A DNA stretch of 29,218 nt from NCBI GenBank assembly GCA_964586855.1, contig CAZPHO010000008.1, positions 1-29,218 on the forward strand, in the 5' to 3' direction. Numbering within the stretch: position 1 is the stretch's first letter; each line of letters starts with the position of its first letter. Below are positions 13,811 through 22,526 of this stretch, piece after piece. Position numbers and translations under genes: made by a program. Under the pieces are notes generated by a model that saw nothing but the letters and a program-made list of their open reading frames with translations, had not been told where the DNA came from and did no database searches. The DNA is from CAYLXN01 sp964586855. Lineage in GTDB: Bacteria; Patescibacteriota; Saccharimonadia; Saccharimonadales; Saccharimonadaceae.

Positions 13811-16181
13811 TTAGTTAAAGCCTCCGACCTCGCCGGTATTTAAGTCGTCATCTTCTGCTGAAGGCTCAGGAGTTTCTGAAGTGACAGGAGCGCCGCCGAC
13901 GTTAGGTGAAGATCCTTGAGTTGCGTCATCGTATGAGGCTTCTATTTCATCTTCGATAACGATGCTTTCGTTCGTCTGTCCTAGATTTTCTTGCTCTTTG
14001 ACGTCGGCTGCTAGTCCAGGATTTCCAGTCGCCTCTTCGGCCTGCTGGTCTCCGCGAACCGTATCGACTCCTTGCTGAGTATCATCAATAGCTTCTTGTT
14101 GAGCTTTTTCAGTCAAGTCAGCTAATTCTTTGTCTGCCGCACCTTCCGCTTCTTGACGCTCCTGTTCGGTTTGATAGACTCCTTCTTGATCAGATCCAGT
14201 TGGATCTTGAGCTTCGAGAGGTCCAGATTCAGCTTTGTTGTCACCCGTCGCTCCAGCTGGAGTTTTGCCATCTACCATGTTTTCGGTGTCTTTTCCAGTT
14301 TCTGGCTCTTCTTCGTCGTCTTCGTCTTCACCACCACCTTCGCCAGGCTCTTCAGTCTCGTCTTCAGGAATTTCTTCCTCTCCTTCGTCTTCGTCAGGAT
14401 TTTCAGGTGTATCCTGATCTTCTTCTTCAGATTGATTGTCAGTCTTTTCGTCTGGTTTTTCTTCTTCAGGTTTTTCTTCCTCAGGCTTTTCCTCTTCAGG
14501 TTTCTCTTCCTCAGGCTNNNNNNNNNNNNNNNNNNNNNNNNNNNNNNNNNNNNNNNNNNNNNNNNNNNNNNNNNNNNNNNNNNNNNNNNNNNNNNNNNNN
14601 NNNNNNNNNNNNNNNNNCCTCAGGCTTTTCCTCTTCAGGTTTCTCTTCCTCGGGCTTTTCCTCTTCAGGTTTCTCTTCCTCGGGCTTTTCTATGTCCGGC
14701 TTCACGACTGGCGTTGGCTCTGGCGTTGGGGTAAATTTTGTCTCTTCTTCATAAACTGTCTTTGGAATAACTACAAACGTACCTGAGCTAGCCTCATAGA
14801 TAACATTTTGACTACAGCCTTGAAGCAGATTCATTATCTCCTTGCCGTTGAGCGAAATTTTTAGCGCCTCACCAGCCGTAAATCCTTCGGAAATCGCAAT
14901 TGCGCCATCTTCAGTTCGATAAACACTTTTTAAACCACCTTTGCCGTCTGGTTTCAACCAGTTTCGCTCAAAAGATATTCCTTGTTGGTCCATTACTGCA
15001 GCAAACAGATCGTAGTTCCTACCCCACAAGTCAGGGTTGTTTCTCAATTCATCGATAAACCGAGCACTGTTATCGGCATTCAAATCGACTGGATTGCCGT
15101 CTTTGTCAACCATCTGAAAAGCGCCACTCATGCCCACACTCGCGAGCCAAACAGGATCTGTATAGCCTAGTTTTTTAGCCTGATCCCTGTTTTCTTCATC
15201 AGACAAACCTTCAACCTCAATCAGATCAGGGCGAGTCATATTAAACTTGTTTGGCTTACTAGATTGCATCCATTCAATAATTTCAGCATCTTCATAAATT
15301 GGGTCACCTGGTTCGTGATCCAAGAAAGCCTTGGCTTCAATCCAACCGCGCTCACCAAGTGACATTTCCCGCTCAGCTGAGTCGGATTCTTGGTTTTCGA
15401 CATGACCGAATTCGCTTAAGTTAGTGTTGGCCTCTTGCAAGCTAATACCGTCAACGCGTTTGCCGTCCATGATATTAGCCAGCTCCTCAGGACTAATAAT
15501 GCCATCTTTGACAGCTTGCCAGTCAGTCTCGCTTTGCATTGCCAGCCTTGTGCGATTAGCTAAATCAGCCATAGCAGCATTTTCTACCTGCTCCCGGTCT
15601 TGAGGGTTCATACCAGCCGGCAATAAAGTTCCAGCGGCTAGCAAACCGACAGCCAAACGCCCTAAGTATTTCTTCTTAAAGCCACCTAGCCACTCCCTGG
15701 CTTTCTCAAGCAAGTTTTTGCGTTTCTCAATCTCGCCAGATGTCAATGGCTGGCCTTTTTCTTCCTTCTCAAGAATAGGCTTAGCTTCTTCAAGCACCTT
15801 GTCAAGCTTCTCGTTCTCCTGAATTTCATGAGATTCCTGAGCCTCCTGGGCTTCTTGCTCGACCACATTAGGCTTCTCAATTTCCTGATGTTGCTCGGGC
15901 TGGTTGAACACTTCATCAATGATCAATTTCGATCGCCTGAGGTCCTCCTGTCGCCTTTCAGCCTCCTCTTCAGCTTCATTATATAGATCATCGTTATCGA
16001 TTTGATTTTTTTCGACTTCAGCTAACAGCGCTTCAGTTGCTGCGTCCATGCCATGGGTCTCTTCAGCGAGAGCGTCCATCTCATTGAGGTCACCATACCT
16101 CATCATCATCTTTTTATATTCAAAATCAGTCTCGTCAGCTTGCTGGCGGGCGAAATCTTGTTCAGTTGGTATTTTTTCCAT
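13811..16181 (-). CDS. Long acidic protein with a Lys-Pro-Glu repeat, interrupted by an assembly gap
   Basis: The gene begins at ATG 16181 (AAGGA site upstream) and ends at 13811; the 100-N gap at 14518-14617 is a placeholder, so the frame across it is not meaningful, but both sides read the same repeat. In order: an acidic coiled-coil region rich in Glu and Gln (1-180); a basic and hydrophobic stretch FKKKYLGRLAVGLLAAGTLLPAG (about 168-190), possibly a membrane segment; a folded-looking domain (about 190-490) with SLGERGWIEAKAFLDHEPGDP, TDPVWLASVGMSGAFQMVDKDG and VIYEASSGTFVVIPK; TPTPEPTP; many KPEEE repeats; then an acidic, Gln-rich tail ending LNTGEVGGFN. No known family is recognised. It is probably co-transcribed with the acidic gene before it and the LPKTG gene after it. 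Confidence 0.8.
14473..14687 (-). repeat. KPEEE-coding tandem repeat spanning the assembly gap
   Basis: On both sides of the N run the minus strand repeats a 30-bp unit coding two KPEEE pentapeptides (codon-varied, for example AAACCTGAAGAGGAA then AAGCCCGAGGAAGAG). At least four pentapeptides are visible on each side. The true copy number is unknown. Confidence 0.9.
14518..14617. other. Assembly gap, exactly 100 N
   Basis: A run of exactly 100 N inside a tandem repeat is a standard scaffold placeholder; the real length is unknown. Confidence 0.97.
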
Positions 16182-16203
16182 TGTTGTTTCCTTTTTTAAA
16201 GTT

Positions 16204-16446
16204 TTAAAGTTGATATTGGCTAAAATCGATGATTACAGCCTTGGCGACTATTTCTCTAGCAAGCGACTGAGCTGCTTCGAGCTTTTCAGCAAAACGCTCT
16301 TGCTGTTCAATGACTTCAGGATCGTTCGGATCAACCGTTTCCCCTGGTAGCGTATAGTTTTCGAGCCCAGCTTCTTGATCATTGCGCTCGACCGTAGCGT
16401 CACGACTGTCTTCAAGATCTAGACTCCTAGTTGTTGTTTCTGACAT
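16204..16446 (-). CDS. Small acidic protein of unknown function
   Basis: Eighty residues, starting MSETTTRSLDLEDSRD, strongly acidic to about residue 48, then one amphipathic helix (EVIEQQERFAEKLEAAQSLAREIV) and an AKAVIIDFSQYQL end. There is no signal peptide or membrane helix, so it is probably cytosolic. No family is recognised. The ribosome-binding site is AAGGA, 8 nt before ATG 16446. It is the first gene after a well-formed promoter and lies 22 nt before the long acidic repeat protein, so it belongs to the same unit as that protein and the LPKTG protein. Confidence 0.75.
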   Translation of the reverse strand: MSETTTRSLDLEDSRDATVERNDQEAGLENYTLPGETVDPNDPEVIEQQERFAEKLEAAQSLAREIVAKAVIIDFSQYQL

Positions 16447-16494
16447 GTTTCTGTTCCTTTTTGTGGTTTTTTGTTTTTGTAAACCTATACTCTT

Positions 16495-16534
16495 AATCTA
16501 GCATAAACTTCACAAAAAGTCAAGTGCTTATGCT
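16495..16534 (-). promoter_or_regulatory. Promoter of the acidic/LPxTG operon, with an overlapping inverted repeat
   Basis: On the minus strand, TTGACT (16518-16523), exactly 17 nt, then TAGATT (16495-16500) with TGC before it; the leader is about 40-50 nt. An inverted repeat (AGCATAA 16500-16506 with TTATGCT 16528-16534, plus inner ACTT 16507-16510 with AAGT 16522-16525) covers the spacer and the -35 box. It could be an operator or a hairpin ending the upstream fts unit. Confidence 0.75.
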
Positions 16535-16580
16535 ATTCTTGAATTGAGCTGGCTTGCTAGCAATCGACGCTGGACACTGG

Positions 16581-17501
16581 CTACTTGCTGGTCCAGGTTG
16601 CTTCATCTTGATCCAAATTTGCACCAAGCTGACTTACATCTGACATGTCAACTTCTAAACCATCAGGGGTTTGCTCTTCGGCTATAGGCTTAGCGTGATA
16701 AAAATTAGCTTCAATCTGCTGATTAATACTTGCCTCAACCTGCCTATCAATTCCCCTAGAAACTGCCGCCTCTAGCGTGTCGTCTGTCCTAGCTTCCACC
16801 TGTCGGTCAATACCCTCCGCAATAGCAGTCGCCAAAATCTCATCCTTATTGATCATCGCCTCAAAGCCCTGACTGAACTGATTGATTGTACTTTGGTCAG
16901 TCTGCTCACTAGCAATTTCATCTAAAACACCTTGCACCTCTCGACGCGCTAAGTCAACCTGCTCTTGTGCTGCCTGCATCCGCTGACGATTTTGCTGCTG
17001 AATTTCGTTAATATTAACCTGGGCGTTGATCGAATCCATAATTGCAGCATCAACTTCAGCCGCCTGCCCCTCATGAGACCTCTCACTTAACTGATCGCCT
17101 GCTTCTCCCATATCAGTTGACGTCTCTGAATCAACACTGATAGCTTGCGAATCTTTTTCGGCGTAAATTTGATTTTTGGTTAGCTGATCTATCTCATAGT
17201 CAGAAGTAGCCTCATTAGTCGCCCCTCCCATCGTCACCTCAAGAGCTGCCTTGCGATCTTCAAAATCCATCGAACCAAGATTTTCGCTACTTACACCAAC
17301 AGATTGATAATAAATCTCGTCTCGAGCGCCGTCAAGACTGTCCTCGGCTGATTGAAGCTTTTGAGTTGCCTCTTCGATTTCAGCTTTCTGAGCATCCGTT
17401 AATAAATCTTGGTTCATTTCTGGCACCTCAGGCTGTGATTCAGCCGAACCGAAGCTCGGCTCTCTTTCAAAATTATTACCAGACGATTCACCAAAGTACA
17501 T
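16581..17501 (-). CDS. Acidic helical protein of unknown function, last gene of the ftsZ cluster
   Basis: 306 residues from ATG 17501, 2 nt after the stop of the thioredoxin-like gene; a TTG at 17507 is an alternative that overlaps that stop. The protein is acidic and Gln-rich with predicted long helices: AQKAEIEEATQKLQSAEDSL (about 37-56), NEIQQQNRQRMQAAQEQVDLARREV and others. A short internal repeat, GIDRQVEA, occurs twice about 20 residues apart near residues 232-260. There is no membrane helix or signal peptide. The family is not recognised. Tight coupling to the ftsZ cluster hints at a division-related or cytosolic scaffold role, but that is inference from position only. Confidence 0.75.
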   Translation of the reverse strand: MYFGESSGNNFEREPSFGSAESQPEVPEMNQDLLTDAQKAEIEEATQKLQSAEDSLDGARDEIYYQSVGVSSENLGSMDFEDRKAALEVTMGGATNEATSDYEIDQLTKNQIYAEKDSQAISVDSETSTDMGEAGDQLSERSHEGQAAEVDAAIMDSINAQVNINEIQQQNRQRMQAAQEQVDLARREVQGVLDEIASEQTDQSTINQFSQGFEAMINKDEILATAIAEGIDRQVEARTDDTLEAAVSRGIDRQVEASINQQIEANFYHAKPIAEEQTPDGLEVDMSDVSQLGANLDQDEATWTSK

Positions 17502-17503
17502 AA

Positions 17504-17767
17504 TCAAGCCTGCAAATAATAACTAACTTCATTGATCATTGGCAGAGGCCGGCCACGCCAGAGCTGCTGGACGGAGCCTTCATTAGTAATAGCAATAATC
17601 GTTGGGTATTCGACTATATCATAAGTTCGACAAAAATCGGCTCCAGCTCGAGTGTCAGGGTCGATAATTTCTAGCTCGCGGCCAGTTTGGAGTTCAAAAT
17701 CACGTAAATAATCAGTTGCTTCTCGGGCGTGGTCAGATTGGTCTTTGTAAACAATGATTACCCGCAT
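17504..17767 (-). CDS. Thioredoxin-fold-like small protein without a CxxC motif
   Basis: 87 residues: a beta strand MRVIIVYKDQSD, a helix, LEIIDPDTRAGADFCRTYDI, then VEYPTIIAIT with the cis-Pro (YPT) typical of the thioredoxin fold, and a C-terminal strand-helix (SVQQLWRGRPLPMINEVSYYL). The place where CxxC normally sits (after the first strand) reads KDQSDHA, so no redox pair is present; the only Cys is near residue 46. A redox role is therefore unlikely; a binding or structural role is possible. It starts 8 nt after ftsZ with TAGGA as ribosome-binding site, so it is co-translated with the division genes. Confidence 0.75.
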   Translation of the reverse strand: MRVIIVYKDQSDHAREATDYLRDFELQTGRELEIIDPDTRAGADFCRTYDIVEYPTIIAITNEGSVQQLWRGRPLPMINEVSYYLQA

Positions 17768-17775
17768 CGTTAATC

Positions 17776-19011
17776 CTAGTCGGCTGGCTCCGCTTGGTCT
17801 TGATTTTTTTCCTGCTGACGTTTTTTGCGACGACGCAGAAAAGCCGGCGTATCAGACTCATCGTCCTCTGGTTGATCCCAGATATTCTGATCGATGTCGT
17901 CATTGACAAAATCTTCACGAATTTGCTCACGCTCGTTATTATTTAAATCTAAATCAATATCCTCAACTTCTGGCTCAGTAGTTGGCGTTTCTTCTGGCTT
18001 GACGTCCTCGCTCGGATCGGTTGCCAATTCCAAATCTTCGGTTTGCTGGTAATAAGCCGCATCAAAACCAGTCGCGATTACCGTAATAACTACCTCGTCT
18101 TCCATTTCTGGCTTAAGTGTAGCACCAAAAATAATATTGGCATCAGGGGAAACCGAAGCAGTAATTAGCTCAGCCGCATCCTGAATCTCACTCATGCTCA
18201 TATCATAGCCGCCAGCGATATTAAATAGCACACCGCGGGCACCATCGATTGATACTTCGATCAACGGTGACTCAATTGCTTGCTTGGCCGCCTCTACGGC
18301 TCGATCTTCACCACTAGCTCGACCAATACCCATCAGGGCCGACCCAGCATTACTCATAATTGCTTTGACGTCAGCAAAATCAAGGTTGATCAGACCGTGT
18401 TCGGTGATTAGTTCGGAAATCCCTTGCACACCTTGACGCAAGACATCGTCAGCAATTTTGAAGGTCTCAATCAATGGCGTCCGACGATCAATCGTCTGCA
18501 GCAATCGATCATTTGGAATGGTGATCAAGGTGTCGACTTCTTTGCGTAGCTGGTCAATTGCCCAATCAGCGTTTTGTTTGCGCTTGGCGCCCTCAAACGA
18601 AAACGGTCGGGTGGCCACACCTACTACCAAGGTTCCTAATTCACGAGCAATCTGTGCCACTACGTGTCCAGCACCAGATCCAGTACCACCACCAGCTCCA
18701 ATAGTGATAAACGCCATATCAGCCCCGTCGAGTGCCTTGCGAATTTCATCACGTGATTCTTCGGCAGCTGCTTCGCCCTTAAGCGGATCAGCACCAGCTC
18801 CTAAACCGTTGGTTGCTTCCTGTCCAAGGTGGATTTTGACATCAGCTTGCGAGTTGTGCAAAGCTTGAGCATCAGTATTCATAGCAATGAACTCAACTCC
18901 TTTGAGTCCAATTTCTTTCATTCGGTTAACAGCTGAACCGCCAGCGCCGCCAACACCAATCACCTTGATGCGAGCAACAGCTTCTACTTCTGATGGTTTT
19001 ATCTCAGGCAT
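17776..19011 (-). CDS. ftsZ: Cell division protein FtsZ
   Basis: FtsZ is the tubulin-like GTPase that forms the division ring. The 411-residue protein has the start VIGVGGAGGSAVNRM, the NTDAQAL segment, the GTP-binding signature GGGTGSGAG (about 107-115) and the T7 loop NLDFADVKAIM with the catalytic Asp residues. An acidic linker of about 80 residues (320-395) follows, and the conserved tail DTPAFLRRRKK (about 386-396) that binds FtsA and other anchors. The tail continues another 15 residues beyond that motif, slightly more than usual. A GGGGAGA ribosome-binding site precedes ATG 19011. ftsA lies 38 nt upstream. Confidence 0.97.
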   Translation of the reverse strand: MPEIKPSEVEAVARIKVIGVGGAGGSAVNRMKEIGLKGVEFIAMNTDAQALHNSQADVKIHLGQEATNGLGAGADPLKGEAAAEESRDEIRKALDGADMAFITIGAGGGTGSGAGHVVAQIARELGTLVVGVATRPFSFEGAKRKQNADWAIDQLRKEVDTLITIPNDRLLQTIDRRTPLIETFKIADDVLRQGVQGISELITEHGLINLDFADVKAIMSNAGSALMGIGRASGEDRAVEAAKQAIESPLIEVSIDGARGVLFNIAGGYDMSMSEIQDAAELITASVSPDANIIFGATLKPEMEDEVVITVIATGFDAAYYQQTEDLELATDPSEDVKPEETPTTEPEVEDIDLDLNNNEREQIREDFVNDDIDQNIWDQPEDDESDTPAFLRRRKKRQQEKNQDQAEPAD

Positions 19012-19049
19012 TATTCTCTCCCCTTCTATCTTTCCTACAGTATATCATA

Positions 19050-20273
19050 TTAACGCGAACCAAACATTCTTTTTATCCGACCAAATAATCCGCCACCAGA
19101 CGACTCATCGTGGCCAAAATTCCCATTCCAATCCTCAGTTCGTTTCTGATCAAGCAACATCAGGCCAACTGCTGTAGCAAACTCTGGCCCATCTACTTTT
19201 TCAATAATTCCTTTGAGAGGCAAGGGTGCTTTCACCTCAGCCACTAATCGCAATGCGTTTTTAGCAAAATTATCAATACCTTTGAGCTTGGCACCACCAC
19301 CAGTTAAAACCACACCATTAGGTAGCTTACCAGCATAGCCAGCAGCCTTCAGACGAGCATAAACCTCCTCAAACATTTCCTCAAGACGAGCTTCGACAAT
19401 CTCATCGATATCCTGAAGACTAAATTCGTGAGTTTTGCTATTCACCTTGACCGATACTCGTTTGGTCGAATCGCGGAAAATAGCGCTCGCGTGCTCCAAT
19501 TTGACAACTTCAGCAATTTCTGGAGTCGTCTCGAGGCCAACTGCCAAATCATTGGTAATATTGATCGCACCAACTGGCAGAACTGACACGTATTGCAGGT
19601 CACCTTCTTCAAAAATCGCCATGCTGGTGGTCGAACCACCCATGTCAAGCACCATCACGCCGTTTTCGCGCTGAGTCTCACTCAGAACTGCTTCAGCCGC
19701 CGCCACCGAGGAAACCACCATCTGGCTAACTGACAAAGTAGCGCCTTCGGCGACTTTTTGCAGATTTTCAACATGAGGCGTCATCGCCGAAATCACACTA
19801 GCGTTAATCTCTAAACGCGCGCCCGACATGCCAATCGGGTCTTTGATTCCACCCTGACCATCAAGCACATAATCATGAGCTACAACTGACAAAATCTCGC
19901 GATTGGCCGGAATTTTGCCGGTGGTCGCCACTTCTTCAAGTCGAGCTAGGTCTTCATCAGTCACACCATCGTGAATTCCAAGAGCAACCATGCCACTAAT
20001 TTCAGTCGACAAAATACTAGCACCATTGATGTTAATCGTCGCTCGGTCAATTTCTTGGCCGCACATCCGTTCGACCTTGCCCAGCGCCTGATCAATCGCT
20101 ACCGATGGCGCATCAAGTTTAGCCACAATCCCTTTGCGCATTCCTTTGCTATCAGCTTCACCGACGCCAACAATTGTGACCTCGCCCTGATCGTCAACAT
20201 TACCGACCACTGCCCGCACGGTCACAGTGCCAATATCAACGCCAGCAATTATTCTTGAAGATTTTTCTTGCAT
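19050..20273 (-). CDS. ftsA: Cell division protein FtsA
   Basis: FtsA is the actin-like ATPase that ties FtsZ to the membrane. The 407-residue protein shows IIAGVDIGTVTVRAVVG (about 8-24; phosphate 1), the GMRKGIV and IDQAL part of the SHS2-type subdomain, VLDMGGSTTSMAIF (about 202-215; phosphate 2), VLTGGGAKLKGI (about 323-334; adenosine motif) and a C-terminal amphipathic helix GGGLFGRIKRMFGSR for membrane binding. A Gly-Ser-poor linker precedes that helix. ATG 20273 is 6 nt after a TATAAT box, so the ftsA mRNA is probably leaderless and ftsA heads the unit with ftsZ and two small genes. Confidence 0.96.
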   Translation of the reverse strand: MQEKSSRIIAGVDIGTVTVRAVVGNVDDQGEVTIVGVGEADSKGMRKGIVAKLDAPSVAIDQALGKVERMCGQEIDRATININGASILSTEISGMVALGIHDGVTDEDLARLEEVATTGKIPANREILSVVAHDYVLDGQGGIKDPIGMSGARLEINASVISAMTPHVENLQKVAEGATLSVSQMVVSSVAAAEAVLSETQRENGVMVLDMGGSTTSMAIFEEGDLQYVSVLPVGAINITNDLAVGLETTPEIAEVVKLEHASAIFRDSTKRVSVKVNSKTHEFSLQDIDEIVEARLEEMFEEVYARLKAAGYAGKLPNGVVLTGGGAKLKGIDNFAKNALRLVAEVKAPLPLKGIIEKVDGPEFATAVGLMLLDQKRTEDWNGNFGHDESSGGGLFGRIKRMFGSR

Positions 20274-20279
20274 GAAACT

Positions 20280-20288
20280 ATTATATCA
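20280..20288 (-). promoter_or_regulatory. Extended -10 promoter of ftsA, leaderless
   Basis: TGATATAAT on the minus strand (hexamer 20280-20285), 6 nt before ATG 20273. Confidence 0.65.
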
Positions 20289-20325
20289 TATTGCTTATGA
20301 TGCAAGAAAAGTTTGGTGGAAATTA

Positions 20326-22482
20326 TTAACTGTTTAATTCCTCAATAGACGTCCGTAGAGACTGAAGGTGCCTTGCTAGCGCCTTTTGCTGCCTAGCGTC
20401 TCGAGCTGCCGCAGCTACTTTTGGATCTTCAGTATTGGGAGCAGCAGCCTGCTTCTCAAGCATCTCCGATGCTGAGAAAAGACTATTAATAATTACCTCG
20501 AGGTCTTTGCTTATCTTTTGATCTTGATTGCTGGCCGCCAACTCAGCTATCAGAGACAGGCCTTCTGTGTAAAAAGACGTCTCAGGCGAAATCTCACCAT
20601 AGCCTACGACTTCGTCAGTTTGTTCGTGCAATTGATCAACAGAAAAACCCTTCAGCGCTCCGTCTTGATGCCGATCATATAGTTTTTGCCAAATTGCTAA
20701 GTGCTTCGCCTTCTCTTCTTTGCTTAATTTATTTTCATCAAGCGTCAACTCGGTATAATACTCGCGCATCGACTGGGGTGTAAGGTCGGATATAGTTCGT
20801 GTAAAGACATAATTAAGAAATCTCTCGTCTTCAGCCTGTGCCCGTTGCTCTGCCTCTGGGTCAAGCTCTTTATCTCTGCCTTTTTCACTCCTGCCCCGCA
20901 AAACCTGCTGGTGTCTCAATACAAACCGCTCAGATCGGCTAACAACGCTGCCCTTGTCCCTTTGATCGATCATTGGCTGAAAGTCATAGCCGGCTTGCTT
21001 AATTTTATCCAAAATATAACTCGCTTCCGCTGAGCCTGGCTCCAAACCAAACTCAGACAAGCCATTATAAATTCCCATCGGAGGGTAGCCGCCTTCGATC
21101 ATCTGATTAACCATTTCTTTTTTATCAATCTGAGCGCCACGCTTCTCTAGATCAGGCAAAAGCATCGTCAAGGCCCTGTAATGCTGCCGATCGACCAGCT
21201 GTTTATACATGTCATCCACCGACATTCGGGCCAAGATTTTATCCATATTCTCGCTGCTGCCGCGCTGAGGGCGCAAGTCCTCAAGGCGACCATTTTCGAT
21301 TACTCCATCCAAGAACTCGCTGACGCCAACCTTATCAATGAAAGACTCCTTGAACTGACTGCGCATCTGTCCTTTCTTCGCCTTTTCATAAGCCGATTGA
21401 TTCTTCATCGCCCGTTTGATCCGCCACTTATTAAAGCGATCGGCTAGAAACAATTTTGACTTTGACGACTCTGGGTTGAGAGGCACCGCGCCTGACTCTA
21501 GCTGCTTAATTTGCTGCCCCAGCTGCTTGATTTGTTGGTTGATTTCAGCCTTGCGATCCTCCCAGGCTCCTTGGCCTAGGTTAGTTGGACTGTCTTGATA
21601 CTCCGCTTGCAAGTTAGCGATTTCCGATTCTAATTTTTTAATTTTTTCGGCGTTTGGCTCGGGTTCGGGCTCTGGATTTGGCTGGTTAATTTCTGACGGT
21701 TCATCATCAGCTCTGGGCTGTTCGGCTCGCTTTTTGTTTTTGCGCTCTGCCTGACGACGCTTTTCTTCTTTATTCTCCCAAGATTCCTTTAATTCTTCAA
21801 GGTTTTTACGCGCAGCTGAAAATTCAGCATACTCACCCCGAAGCTGCATCTCAACCTCTGCTGCTCGATCATCTGCCCACTGATCAATAATTTCTTGGTA
21901 TTGAGCTACACTATCTGGGTCAAAATCAGGATGTAATTGGTTTTCAACACTCTGGCGACGACGTCTCGCCTCTTGATTGATGTAAGCTCGCATTTCAGGA
22001 TTAAGCAACATCTTCGACTCGACAGCGTTTAGCGGTCGATTAAGTCGTGACGGCTTCTTCGGGCTCACCGAATCATCCGACTGCTGCTCTTCTTCTTTTT
22101 CGCCGTCATCTTCGTCTTCGGTTGAATCCTGCTTCCCCTCGCCGCTTCCTTGGTTTTCTTCTCCGGATTTATTTTTATCTGAATCGTCGCTAAACTTATT
22201 TAACTCAACCCAATCCGAATCATCACCCTGGTAAGATTGATCAATCCTCCCCAGCAACTCATCAATTTCGTCACGAGCGTTTTCGACATTGCGTTGCTTC
22301 TTTTGATGACGAGACTCATCCTCGGCCTGTTTTAGAATTCGATCCGCCTCTTCGTCATAGTTAGTAACTTGCTGACGCAAAGCCAACATTTCCCCATCGC
22401 CTGACTCGTAATCAAGCACTTCTTCGTGGGTCTCTTGGCCTTGCTCAATCGGTGGCACCGATGACTTTGATTGCTTTTCCAT
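20326..22482 (-). CDS. Large acidic coiled-coil protein of unknown function upstream of ftsA
   Basis: 718 residues with no signal peptide or membrane helix. Residues 1-165 are very acidic and Gln/Ser-rich (SDDSDKNKSGEENQGSGEG, EDEDDGEKEEEQQ). Residues 165-300 are helical and charged, with RRRRQ, EELKESWENKEEKRRQAER and the Pro/Glu stretch NPEPEPEPN. Residues 290-335 have heptads (KIKKLESEIANLQAEY, INQQIKQLGQQIKQLE). A folded C-terminal half (about 345-718) includes FNKWRIKRAMKNQSAYEKAKK, MIEGGYPPMGIYNGLSEFGL and repeated helical pairs. I recognise no family. A good AAGGAAG site lies 8 nt before ATG 22482. It sits between map and ftsA, all in one direction. It may be a scaffold or nucleoid-associated protein, but nothing in the sequence proves it. 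Confidence 0.8.
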   Translation of the reverse strand: MEKQSKSSVPPIEQGQETHEEVLDYESGDGEMLALRQQVTNYDEEADRILKQAEDESRHQKKQRNVENARDEIDELLGRIDQSYQGDDSDWVELNKFSDDSDKNKSGEENQGSGEGKQDSTEDEDDGEKEEEQQSDDSVSPKKPSRLNRPLNAVESKMLLNPEMRAYINQEARRRRQSVENQLHPDFDPDSVAQYQEIIDQWADDRAAEVEMQLRGEYAEFSAARKNLEELKESWENKEEKRRQAERKNKKRAEQPRADDEPSEINQPNPEPEPEPNAEKIKKLESEIANLQAEYQDSPTNLGQGAWEDRKAEINQQIKQLGQQIKQLESGAVPLNPESSKSKLFLADRFNKWRIKRAMKNQSAYEKAKKGQMRSQFKESFIDKVGVSEFLDGVIENGRLEDLRPQRGSSENMDKILARMSVDDMYKQLVDRQHYRALTMLLPDLEKRGAQIDKKEMVNQMIEGGYPPMGIYNGLSEFGLEPGSAEASYILDKIKQAGYDFQPMIDQRDKGSVVSRSERFVLRHQQVLRGRSEKGRDKELDPEAEQRAQAEDERFLNYVFTRTISDLTPQSMREYYTELTLDENKLSKEEKAKHLAIWQKLYDRHQDGALKGFSVDQLHEQTDEVVGYGEISPETSFYTEGLSLIAELAASNQDQKISKDLEVIINSLFSASEMLEKQAAAPNTEDPKVAAAARDARQQKALARHLQSLRTSIEELNS

Positions 22483-22526
22483 TTTTAGATCTTCCTTGCG
22501 TTTGTTAGCTGATGTTATTTATGCCT

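Noticed and set aside
14473..14687. Regular 30-bp repeats, possibly a CRISPR array
   Set aside because: The units are directly adjacent without unique spacers and code for KPEEE in frame.
14153..14786. Long plus-strand frames across the N gap (Phe/Leu-rich and Ser/Gly-rich)
   Set aside because: They are complements of the acidic KPEEE-coding gene on the minus strand; their composition is the mirror of Glu/Pro codons.
18458..18868. Plus-strand 136-codon frame within ftsZ
   Set aside because: It is the complement of a well-conserved ftsZ region, rich in Ser/Pro/Ala as expected from a shadow frame.
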